A DNA stretch of 6,353 nucleotides from Thermoplasmata archaeon. GTDB taxonomy: Archaea > Thermoplasmatota > E2 > DHVEG-1. The position numbers and the translations under genes are program-made. The DNA lies in assembly GCA_003649715.1 (NCBI GenBank), contig QMSS01000081.1:1-6353 (forward strand). Direction: 5' to 3'. The notes under the pieces were generated by a model. It saw only the letters and a list, made by a program, of their open reading frames with translations. It was not told the DNA's origin and ran no database searches. This document shows, piece by piece, positions 1-5,396 of the stretch (position 1 is its first letter; each line of letters begins with the position of its first letter).

Positions 1-824
1 ACTAATGGTTTTGTAAGACGCCCATCTTTTAAGGCATCTACTACTTCATATTCATCAACACCGCCGACTTCTCCTAGTAGTACCATCATCTTTACATCAG
101 GATTTGCTTCATATCGTAGTAGATGCTGTATAAATGTTGACCCCGGGTATCTGTCGCCACCTATGGCTATTCCTTCATATACACCATCTGTGTTGCGTGC
201 AATGATGTTATTCAGCTCATTTGACAGTCCTCCAGATTTTGATACATATGCTACGCTACCTGGTCTGTGTAGACGAGAATCTATTATGTTGTCTAGCATA
301 CCCGCGGTATTTCCAATCTTGAATGCTCCGCCTGCTATTCCACCTACTGTAGCTGGGCCGATGATCCATTTTTTTCGTTTTTCCGCAATTTTTATCAATT
401 CTTTGGTTCTACGCTCAGGTACTCCCTCCGCTATGATTGCAACAGTGCGTATTGTATCGCTTTCAAGCGCCTCCTTAGATGTTGGATAGGCTGATCTGAA
501 AGACGAGAAGTTTACCATCACATCAGCATCAGGATGTTTCTCAGTTGCCTCCTTTAATGTCCGATACATGGGTATCAATATCTCTTTAGCTCCCCAGAAA
601 CATTTATGGAAACCATCACGGGTGGGGTTCACAATGCATGCAACAGATGGTGTTTCTCTACGGCACACATAGTCGAAATCTAGCATACGCTGTATGGCTC
701 TCTGCTGATATCCAAACACAATAGCTCTGGTGTTTCTATCAAACAAAATGTAGTCTGGTTTTTCCTCTGCCTTCTTCTCGGCATTCTTATACAGTAGGTA
801 ATCTGATTTTTCATCTGACCTCAT
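1..824 (-). CDS. aclA: ATP-citrate lyase large (alpha) subunit AclA, N-terminal 274 residues, cut by window edge
   Basis: This subunit carries the CoA-binding/ligase half and, further on, the citrate-synthase-like half of ATP-citrate lyase (citrate + ATP + CoA to acetyl-CoA + oxaloacetate + ADP + Pi). The visible part aligns by eye with the middle of animal ACLY throughout. It has RAIVFGYQQRAIQRMLDFDY (33-52), IIGPATVGGI (154-163), FKIGNTAGMLDN (168-179), KSGGLSNELNN (196-206), TDGVYEGIAIGGDRYPGST (212-230) and GEVGGVDEY followed by GRLTKPL at the cut. The phosphohistidine loop (FGHAGA in ACLY) and the citrate-lyase domain lie outside the window; the usual length is about 600 residues, so under half is seen. 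The first 25 residues are a charged, low-conservation lead. The start at 824 is supported by GGAGGG (835-840), ten bases upstream; another ATG at 843 is out of frame. It follows aclB after 31 bases and is probably co-translated with it. The frame is open to the edge with no damage. Confidence 0.95.
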   Translation of the reverse strand, partial: MRSDEKSDYLLYKNAEKKAEEKPDYILFDRNTRAIVFGYQQRAIQRMLDFDYVCRRETPSVACIVNPTRDGFHKCFWGAKEILIPMYRTLKEATEKHPDADVMVNFSSFRSAYPTSKEALESDTIRTVAIIAEGVPERRTKELIKIAEKRKKWIIGPATVGGIAGGAFKIGNTAGMLDNIIDSRLHRPGSVAYVSKSGGLSNELNNIIARNTDGVYEGIAIGGDRYPGSTFIQHLLRYEANPDVKMMVLLGEVGGVDEYEVVDALKDGRLTKPL

Positions 825-855
825 ATATTATTTTCCCTCCCATTGCAGTCCTTTT

Positions 856-2130
856 TTATTTCCCCTCTAAAGCCATGTTTACTATCCTAGTCATGTGTGT
901 TTCAGGGCCATATACCTCAATGGGTATGCCGAGTTCTTTCCCTAGCTCCTTCATTATCTTAAGCCCTTCCTGGTAGTTTGGTCCTCCTCTGCGGACAAAT
1001 ATCTTCACATTTGTGTCTTTAAGTTTTTGTTTGTATTCTCTAAGAGCCATGGTTATTCCCTTAAAGGTTTTTGCTACATCAGTAAAGTTAGCTATTCCAC
1101 CACCTATTAGCAGATATTTGGGACGTCCCTTCGGGTCCTTTTCACGTGTCATAAGGTCTAATATGGTTTTGGCATACTCATATGTCTCATCGGTAGTTGG
1201 ATTTCCACTATATTCTCCATAGTTTGCTAGTTCTTCTCTGAACCCTAAGTCAACTATTGTATCAGTGTATATGACACTTGCTCCTCCTCCTGCGACCATG
1301 GTCCATACTCTTCCCTTGGGGTTTAGAACTGTTAGCTTTAGAGAGGCACCGCTTTTTTCATCCATCTCTTTTATGTACTGTTCTTCTCTGGTGAATTTCC
1401 TTCCGAAGGGTGCTGGAAATGTTAGGTCACCCCATTTGTTGCCACATTCGAAATGAGCAGTGTCGTCAATTCTTGCTACGAGATCTAGTGGGACAATGTT
1501 GTTTCCTGAAACCACGAAGGGGTTTATCTCCAGATAGGCATATCCAAGATCGACATAAAACTTGAATAATCCTTTTATGAAGTCTTCAAACATTTTCTTC
1601 TTGTCCTTTGGCGTGTCTGGGGGTAGTTTGGATTCAATGTCGATGTTGTCTATGTTTTCGTCCACTGGAACATTTATTGTTGCAACAGTATCCCATACCT
1701 CTTCAATGTCTACGCCGCCATGGTTTGAGAAGTATATGGTGTCTCCATATCTTTCGCTTTTGATTGCTACATAAAATTCTTTTTCGTGTGGCACGTATGG
1801 TTCTATTAGGAAATGCGTTAGTCTGTCGGTTACTTTTCCAATTGTTACCTCCTTGTTCATATGTTCTTTTATCCATTTTTTTATCTCATCAAAATCTGCA
1901 TTGAGTTTTATAAGACCATGCTTTCCTCTTTTTCCGAAGAGTTGGTCAGGTTTTGTCACTAATTTTTCTTTTGTCAGCCATGGATGTTTTTTTGGTAGTT
2001 CATCAATGTTGGTTTCTGGTCCCACAAGTACGGCCTTTCCTGGGTATGTGAAGTCGCTGCTTATGTACTCTGACCAGTATTTTGCAAGCATTCTTTTTGC
2101 ATCATATTCTCTAATTCCTCTCTGCGCCAT
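856..2130 (-). CDS. aclB: ATP-citrate lyase small (beta) subunit AclB
   Basis: This is the ATP-grasp/citrate-binding subunit of heteromeric ATP-citrate lyase, equivalent to the N-terminal part of animal ACLY. At 424 residues it matches the family (about 400). The ATP-grasp fold is seen in KPDQLFGKRGKHGL (60-73), FLIEPYVPHEKEFYV (107-121), GLFKFYVDLGYAYLEINPFVV (starting 187) and LDLVARIDDTA (215-225). The citrate domain has KSGASLKLTVLNPKGRVWTM (259-278), GGGAS (281-285), ELANYGEYSG (300-309), GGGIANFTDV (343-352), FVRRGGPNYQEG (378-389) and ETHMTRIVNMAL (410-421). G309, N348, T350, Y366 and R381 line up with the citrate-contacting residues I recall in human ACLY (G309, N346, T348, Y364, R379), so it looks catalytically intact. 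The start is firm: an in-frame stop lies two codons upstream and MAQRGIREYDAKR is typical of AclB. It lies 78 bases after acn and 31 before aclA. AclB before AclA is also the order in green sulfur bacteria. Confidence 0.97.
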   Translation of the reverse strand: MAQRGIREYDAKRMLAKYWSEYISSDFTYPGKAVLVGPETNIDELPKKHPWLTKEKLVTKPDQLFGKRGKHGLIKLNADFDEIKKWIKEHMNKEVTIGKVTDRLTHFLIEPYVPHEKEFYVAIKSERYGDTIYFSNHGGVDIEEVWDTVATINVPVDENIDNIDIESKLPPDTPKDKKKMFEDFIKGLFKFYVDLGYAYLEINPFVVSGNNIVPLDLVARIDDTAHFECGNKWGDLTFPAPFGRKFTREEQYIKEMDEKSGASLKLTVLNPKGRVWTMVAGGGASVIYTDTIVDLGFREELANYGEYSGNPTTDETYEYAKTILDLMTREKDPKGRPKYLLIGGGIANFTDVAKTFKGITMALREYKQKLKDTNVKIFVRRGGPNYQEGLKIMKELGKELGIPIEVYGPETHMTRIVNMALEGK

Positions 2131-2143
2131 AACTTATCTTTAA

Positions 2144-2151
2144 CCTCCTCC
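2144..2151 (-). promoter_or_regulatory. Ribosome binding site of aclB, long spacing
   Basis: On the minus strand the sequence GGAGGAGG ends 13 bases before the aclB ATG, longer than the usual 6-10. It runs directly on from a run of G residues that forms one arm of the hairpin at 2151-2181. No closer GA-rich motif exists, so this is the only candidate site. Confidence 0.6.
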
Positions 2152-2181
2152 CCCCTGTTTTCCCCTAGGGAGTAATGGGGG
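2151..2181 (-). promoter_or_regulatory. Hairpin in the acn-aclB gap, adjoining the aclB ribosome binding site
   Basis: Read on the minus strand, CCCCC (2181-2177) can pair with GGGGG (2155-2151). Inside it, TCCC (2171-2168, read as TCCC on the minus strand) pairs with GGGA (2164-2161) across a three-base loop, with a symmetric 5/5 internal loop between the two stems. No T-run follows, so it is not a classical terminator. Its 3' arm abuts the aclB Shine-Dalgarno sequence, so it could mask or expose that site, or mark an RNA processing point that sets acn against acl levels. The function is inference; the pairing is seen. Confidence 0.4.
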
Positions 2182-2208
2182 TCGTTGATTATCAATATGT
2201 TTTCTGTT

Positions 2209-4158
2209 TTATATAGATTGTTTTTTCATATAGGCAAGTGTTCCACCTGCTAGTAAAACGTTTTTTTGTCTCTCCGATAGATTGTATTCTACCTCGAATT
2301 CTTTCCCCTTTGTCTTGTTTTTAACCAGCAATCTTCCTCCTTCTTGTATGATCTTTCTGATATACGGTATCTCTATATCGTCTCCTTGATCTATGTTGTT
2401 GTAATCATCTTCGTTTTTGAATGTCAATGGTATTATTCCAAAGTTGATGAGATTGGCAGTGTGTATTCTTTCTAGTGATTTTGCTATAACTGCTTTTACA
2501 CCCAGGTACATTGGGCATAATGCTGCATGTTCCCGGGATGATCCCTGTCCGTAGCTTACTCCTCCTACTATAATATTATGTTTTCCACTATCTCTTATTT
2601 TCACCGCTCGGTCGTGGAATGTGGGGTCAACTATTTCGAAGACAAACTCTGAATATTTGGGCACATTTGAACGATACTTCATTTTACTTCCAGCTGGTAT
2701 TATGTGGTCTGTGGTGATTTTGTCTCCTACCTTGATTGTTACTTCTCCATTTATTGTCTCGGGCATGGGTGTACTCTTTGGCGGATCGCCAATGTTTGGT
2801 CCTCTATATATCTCAATTTTTTCAGGATGCTTAGATGGTTGTATGAACATGCTGTCGTCTATATAGAATTTTTCCGGCATCTTAATGTCTGGATATTTTA
2901 TCCCCATTTTTTCAAGATCACGTGGATCAGTTATTTTTCCTGTTATCACTGCAGCTGCTGCTGTCTCGGGACTGGTAAGATATACCTGTGCAGATTTTGT
3001 TCCAGATCTACCCAGAAAGTTTCTATTACTTGTTCTTATAGATACAGCATCTGTCTTAGGTGACTGACTATTGCCAATGCAGAAGCCACATGCTGTCTCA
3101 GCGATCCTTGCACCTGCAGATATTAGATCAGCTAATCCTCCATCACGTGTTATGTTTTCCAGCACTTGTCTTGACCCTGGTGCTACAACAAAGCTGACAT
3201 TTGGATGAGCTTTCTTGTTTTTCAGGATACCTGCAACAGTCATTAGATCCTTATATGAGGAGTTGGTGCAGCTTCCTATGCAGACCTGATCTACTTCTAG
3301 TCCTTCCAGTTCCCTGACTGTTTTTATATTGCCTGGGCTGTGTGGATAAGCAGCTAGTGGAACAAGCTCATCTAAATCAATGTCCACCTCCCGGTCGTAT
3401 TCTGCATCTTCATCAGCCTTGATTTCAACCCAATCTTTCTCTCGACCCTGTGCTTTTAGGAAGGTTTTTGTTACCTCATCACTTGGAAAAACAGATGTTG
3501 TTACGCCACATTCAGCACCCATATTTGTTATTGTGGCTCTTTCCGGCACAGACAATGTCTTCACACCATCTCCGCCATATTCAAACACATATCCTACGTT
3601 TCCCTTTGTGGTAAATATCTCAAGAACCTTAAGCACTACATCCTTTGCAGAAACCCATGGTCTAAGTCTTCCATGTAAATTGATTTTTATCACTCGTGGA
3701 CATGTTAGATAAAAGGGGCCACCAGCCATTGCCACTGCAACATCAAGACCACCTGCCCCAATTGCAATCATTCCAAGCCCGCCACATGTTGGTGTATGAG
3801 AGTCAGAACCAAGAAGAGTCTTCCCAGGTATTCCAAACCTTTCAAGGTGCACCTGATGGCATATCCCATTTCCTGCTCTTGAATAAATGATTCCATATTT
3901 CGCCGCTACAGTCTGCAGATACTTATGGTCATCTGCGTTTTCGAAACCCACCTGTATTGTGTTATGATCAACGTAGCTCACTGAAAGCTCCGTCTTAACA
4001 CGTGGAACACCCATGGCTTCAAACTGCAGATAAGCCATTGTACCTGTGGCATCCTGAGTCAAGGTCTGATCTATCCTGATACCAATCTCCCTGCCAGGTT
4101 CATACTCGCCTTCTACAAGATGTTTCTCCAGAATCTTCTCCACTATGTTTTTACCCAT
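2209..4158 (-). CDS. acn: Aconitate hydratase (aconitase), single-chain, Aquifex-type
   Basis: It interconverts citrate and isocitrate through cis-aconitate with a [4Fe-4S] cluster, in the cytoplasm. Its 649 residues match the shorter single-chain aconitases (about 650) rather than the 890-residue AcnA/IRP type. Visible landmarks are DQTLTQDATGTMAYLQFEA (30-48), GSDSHTPTCGGLGM (117-130), the cluster cysteine in IGSCTNSS (C297), the other two in CGFCIG (C357, C360), FLGRSGTKSAQVYLTSPETA (381-400), the swivel-domain DHIIPAGSKM (484-493) and SYGQGSSREHAALCPMYLGV (535-554). Many homologues have CGPCIG; the F at the third position here is a small variation next to the cluster. All three cluster ligands and the active-site loops are present, so it should be active. 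It is the first gene of the cluster: it would supply citrate to the lyase in the reductive direction, or remove citrate in the oxidative one. The start is the MGKNIVEKIL typical of the family. Confidence 0.97.
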   Translation of the reverse strand: MGKNIVEKILEKHLVEGEYEPGREIGIRIDQTLTQDATGTMAYLQFEAMGVPRVKTELSVSYVDHNTIQVGFENADDHKYLQTVAAKYGIIYSRAGNGICHQVHLERFGIPGKTLLGSDSHTPTCGGLGMIAIGAGGLDVAVAMAGGPFYLTCPRVIKINLHGRLRPWVSAKDVVLKVLEIFTTKGNVGYVFEYGGDGVKTLSVPERATITNMGAECGVTTSVFPSDEVTKTFLKAQGREKDWVEIKADEDAEYDREVDIDLDELVPLAAYPHSPGNIKTVRELEGLEVDQVCIGSCTNSSYKDLMTVAGILKNKKAHPNVSFVVAPGSRQVLENITRDGGLADLISAGARIAETACGFCIGNSQSPKTDAVSIRTSNRNFLGRSGTKSAQVYLTSPETAAAAVITGKITDPRDLEKMGIKYPDIKMPEKFYIDDSMFIQPSKHPEKIEIYRGPNIGDPPKSTPMPETINGEVTIKVGDKITTDHIIPAGSKMKYRSNVPKYSEFVFEIVDPTFHDRAVKIRDSGKHNIIVGGVSYGQGSSREHAALCPMYLGVKAVIAKSLERIHTANLINFGIIPLTFKNEDDYNNIDQGDDIEIPYIRKIIQEGGRLLVKNKTKGKEFEVEYNLSERQKNVLLAGGTLAYMKKQSI

Positions 4159-4162
4159 AGGT

Positions 4163-4167
4163 CCTCC
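4163..4167 (-). promoter_or_regulatory. Ribosome binding site of acn, short spacing
   Basis: On the minus strand GGAGG, within GGGGAGGACC, lies only four bases before the acn ATG. This is tighter than for its neighbours (9-13 bases). Family alignment of the N-terminus still favours this ATG, since the first alternative Met is residue 41, inside the conserved core. Confidence 0.65.
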
Positions 4168-4195
4168 CCACTTGGACTAAATTCCTTTTCTCTCT

Positions 4196-4214
4196 AACCA
4201 AACCTTAACCAACC
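4196..4214 (-). repeat. Short GGTT-rich repeat in the presumed acn leader
   Basis: GGTT occurs four times in 19 bases on the minus strand (AACC at 4196, 4201, 4207 and 4211 on the plus strand), separated by one to three A/T bases. It includes the 3' arm of the inverted repeat 4209-4246. It may be simple sequence, or part of a leader structure lying 30-40 bases before the acn ribosome binding site. Confidence 0.4.
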
Positions 4215-4246
4215 AATCTTGCTGCTATTATTTAACACCTGGTTGG
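4209..4246 (-). repeat. 7-base inverted repeat in the presumed acn leader
   Basis: CCAACCA at 4209-4215 and TGGTTGG at 4240-4246 are perfect inverted repeats separated by 24 bases. If acn is transcribed from the TATA box at 4301-4308, this would be a leader hairpin with an AT-rich loop. If instead the weaker TATA-like TTAAATAA inside the loop (4228-4235) is used, the arms would flank that box as an operator. The sequence does not decide between the two. Confidence 0.4.
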
Positions 4247-4278
4247 CATTTTTAGTTGACTAATTCTTCTAACTGTTT

Positions 4279-4300
4279 TTTATGACAAATTTATGACAAA
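4279..4300 (-). repeat. Perfect 11-base tandem repeat, candidate operator at the acn promoter
   Basis: TTTATGACAAA occurs twice back to back (4279-4289 and 4290-4300); the minus-strand form is TTTGTCATAAA. The period is one DNA helical turn. It lies exactly between the TATA box at 4301-4308 and the predicted start of acn transcription near 4278, a position where bound protein would block archaeal RNA polymerase. The repeat is seen; the operator role is inferred. Confidence 0.55.
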
Positions 4301-4317
4301 GATATAAGAACTTGTAC
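4301..4317 (-). promoter_or_regulatory. Likely acn-aclB-aclA promoter (archaeal BRE/TATA type)
   Basis: The minus strand reads GTACAAGTTCTTATATC, with the TATA box CTTATATC at 4301-4308 and an ACAA element directly upstream. The two plus-strand promoters in the window have the same ACAA-then-CTTATA layout. Transcription would be expected to start about 25 bases on, near 4278, giving an acn leader of about 120 bases. The start site is inference. The alternative TTAAATAA at 4228-4235 is a poorer match but would give a shorter leader. Confidence 0.5.
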
Positions 4318-4330
4318 TTAAATATTTTAC

Positions 4331-4391
4331 AGACATATTAGACATATATCAGATACTCCAGAGGAAGACATTCTAGACATCATTTAGACAT
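4331..4391. repeat. Array of AGACAT direct repeats with 9/11-base spacing
   Basis: AGACAT is found exactly at 4331, 4340, 4366, 4375 and 4386, with a degenerate AGATAC at 4351. The starts form two triplets with the same internal spacing (9 then 11 bases), the second shifted by 35 bases; over 26 bases the two triplets match at 18 positions. The array lies just upstream of the acn TATA box, roughly 50-115 bases before the predicted start, and about 170-230 bases upstream of the plus-strand start. It looks like cooperative protein-binding sites, possibly for an activator. The units are too short for CRISPR or an origin iteron array. Confidence 0.55.
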
Positions 4392-4460
4392 TATCCCGGT
4401 TCAGTTCTACACGTTTTCCTTCTTTTTCCATCCCTTTTCTTCCTTCATTAACTTTTCTGA

Positions 4461-4491
4461 TACCCTAATCGATATCACTAATACCATAATC
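4461..4491. repeat. 10-base near-repeat pair, 21 bases apart
   Basis: TACCCTAATC (4461-4470) and TACCATAATC (4482-4491) match at nine of ten positions and begin 21 bases apart, two helical turns. The palindrome GATATC lies between them. They sit about 30-60 bases upstream of the TATA box of the plus-strand gene, so they could be an upstream regulatory site; chance is not excluded in AT-rich DNA. Confidence 0.3.
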
Positions 4492-4517
4492 TCATCCTCA
4501 GCTATTCCTTATCTTCT

Positions 4518-4536
4518 GTACAAAAGTACTTATACT
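4518..4536 (+). promoter_or_regulatory. Likely promoter of the tandem RAM-domain gene
   Basis: GTACAAAAGTACTTATAC holds ACAAAA (4520-4525), which fits the archaeal BRE pattern, followed by the TATA-like CTTATACT (4529-4536). A start near 4558 would give a leader of about 44 bases. The first bases closely match the minus-strand promoter at 4301-4317 (GTACAAG...CTTATA), which supports both as true promoters. Confidence 0.5.
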
Positions 4537-4553
4537 TGAAATCCATTTCATGC

Positions 4554-4570
4554 AAACCCACGTAAACCCA
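4554..4570 (+). repeat. AAACCCA direct repeat at the predicted transcript start
   Basis: AAACCCA occurs at 4554-4560 and 4564-4570, a 10-base period, overlapping the predicted start (about 4558) and ending about 15 bases before the GGGAGGA ribosome binding site. The position would suit an autoregulatory operator, but seven-base copies are weak evidence. Confidence 0.3.
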
Positions 4571-4601
4571 TAAAAAATGATTTTAGGGAGGAAAACTAAA
4601 T

Positions 4602-5294
4602 ATGATGATAATTGTGAGATTGTATCCAAAAACAGATCTAAACAAGATATGGAATTATGTGGAAAACAAGATTGCGGAAGAAGCTACAGATCTTGTAACA
4701 CCTCTATACGCTACCCAGACAGAAGGTATGATGGATGTTGGTGTAATATTTGAGGTAAAGGACCCAGATAACATTGCACCCTTCCTAACAGAGAGTGTAG
4801 CAAATGTTGATGAAGTGCATCACACTAAAACCATTTCACTTATGAAACCTGTTTTTTTTCCAATCCCAAAAAACAAACCAGAAACAATACAAAGATTTGT
4901 AATACGTATATATACACATCCAAAATATTACAAAAAAATATATGACTACTTAGTCGGTTACAGCTATCCCTACAACATTTTCCCAATATACATCTCCTAC
5001 TCCCTTGGAGATGAAGACATTATAATGAATGTTGCTGCGGACTCATGGGAGACAGTAAACAATTTTGTTAGAGAAAAGATAAGAACACTTGATGGAGTAG
5101 ATTCTTCCACATTCTATCCTGTGGTTAGAGCAAAAAGATTTACGTCACTCAAAGACTTAATAGAGCATCAGAAAAAATATCTTGCTGATCAAGCTAGGAA
5201 AACACCTGAGAGCGAGATCGATCTTGAATTCGACTGGGTTGAAGACTTTGAATACTACGCAATGTTAACTGGTGCACTCCCTGGGGATCTCTAA
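4602..5294 (+). CDS. Tandem Lrp/AsnC-type ligand-binding (RAM-like) protein without a DNA-binding domain
   Basis: I do not recognise this as a named protein. It appears to be two copies of the ACT-like ferredoxin fold found as the ligand-binding domain of Lrp/AsnC regulators. The first runs about 3-87 (strand IIVRLYP, helix 12-24, strand MDVGVIFEV, helix 57-67, strand HHTKTISLM). The second, about 98-180, is clearer: DEDIIMNVAADSWETVNNFV (137-156) then REKIRTLDGV has the RAM pattern of strand, acidic turn, helix and a terminal L-x-GV. A Pro/Lys linker (83-95) joins them. The C-terminus has a basic helix (184-199) and an acidic, aromatic tail (203-219). No helix-turn-helix, signal or membrane segment is seen, so it is cytoplasmic. 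Stand-alone RAM proteins bind small molecules and assemble into rings, so a sensor or modulator role in acetyl-CoA metabolism is plausible but inferred. GGGAGGA (4586-4592) lies nine bases before the first of two adjacent ATGs. It diverges from acn and precedes acs. Confidence 0.8.
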   Translation: MMIIVRLYPKTDLNKIWNYVENKIAEEATDLVTPLYATQTEGMMDVGVIFEVKDPDNIAPFLTESVANVDEVHHTKTISLMKPVFFPIPKNKPETIQRFVIRIYTHPKYYKKIYDYLVGYSYPYNIFPIYISYSLGDEDIIMNVAADSWETVNNFVREKIRTLDGVDSSTFYPVVRAKRFTSLKDLIEHQKKYLADQARKTPESEIDLEFDWVEDFEYYAMLTGALPGDL

Positions 5295-5330
5295 AATTAT
5301 AGGATTACCAACATAAGCCGTAAAAAACCG

Positions 5331-5348
5331 ACAAATATCTTATATAAA
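5331..5348 (+). promoter_or_regulatory. Likely acs promoter (archaeal BRE/TATA type)
   Basis: ACAAAT (5331-5336) fits the archaeal BRE pattern and is followed by CTTATATAAA (5339-5348), the best TATA box in the window. A start near 5368-5370 gives a leader of about 28 bases that includes the ribosome binding site GAGGTGA (5381-5387). It lies in the 102-base gap after the RAM-domain gene, so acs probably has its own transcript. Read-through from upstream is not excluded, as no clear terminator is seen in the gap. Confidence 0.6.
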
Positions 5349-5396
5349 AAACAAAAATATAAATATAGTTTGTGTGTTTCGAGGTGAGAGGTACAT

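Larger units (their letters stand above)
4159..4601. other. Divergent intergenic control region between acn and the RAM-domain gene
   Basis: These 443 bases hold no coding sequence or RNA gene that I can support. The acn side contains a probable leader (about 4159-4278) with an inverted repeat, a TATA box at 4301-4308 and an 11-base tandem repeat. The middle has the AGACAT array (4331-4391) and then a pyrimidine-rich stretch (about 4405-4460). The right side has a near-repeat pair at 4461-4491, a promoter at 4520-4536, an AAACCCA pair and the next gene's ribosome binding site. The length and repeat density are high for otherwise tightly packed genes, which suggests regulation from both sides. 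Confidence 0.7.

Noticed and set aside
163..489. Plus-strand open frame of 108 codons
   Set aside because: It lies wholly opposite aclA, whose minus-strand translation matches ATP-citrate lyase residue by residue; no ribosome binding site or recognisable protein.
1853..2143. Plus-strand open frame of 96 codons, Phe/Ser-rich
   Set aside because: Antisense shadow of the N-terminal part of aclB; its composition is that of a reversed AT-rich gene.
2704..3063. Plus-strand open frame of 119 codons with cysteine-rich stretches
   Set aside because: Antisense to conserved aconitase, and overlapped by other plus-strand shadow frames in different phases.
3380..3712. Plus-strand open frame of 110 codons
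   Set aside because: Antisense to the aconitase core; no start signal.
4228..4235. TTAAATAA as the main acn TATA box on the minus strand
   Set aside because: It is possible but lacks the ACAA element shared by the other promoters; kept only as the alternative to 4301-4308.
4255..4283. Bacterial-like TTGACT, 17 bases, TTTTAT promoter on the plus strand
   Set aside because: It is over 300 bases from the next plus-strand gene and the -10 match is poor; the CTTATA elements fit gene starts better.
4331..4391. CRISPR array or replication iterons
   Set aside because: The units are six bases with 3-9 bases between them, far too short for CRISPR; there is no adjacent initiator gene or further iteron structure.
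5295..5330. Transcription terminator after the RAM-domain gene
   Set aside because: No stable hairpin and no T-run on the coding strand; the stretch is A-rich instead.
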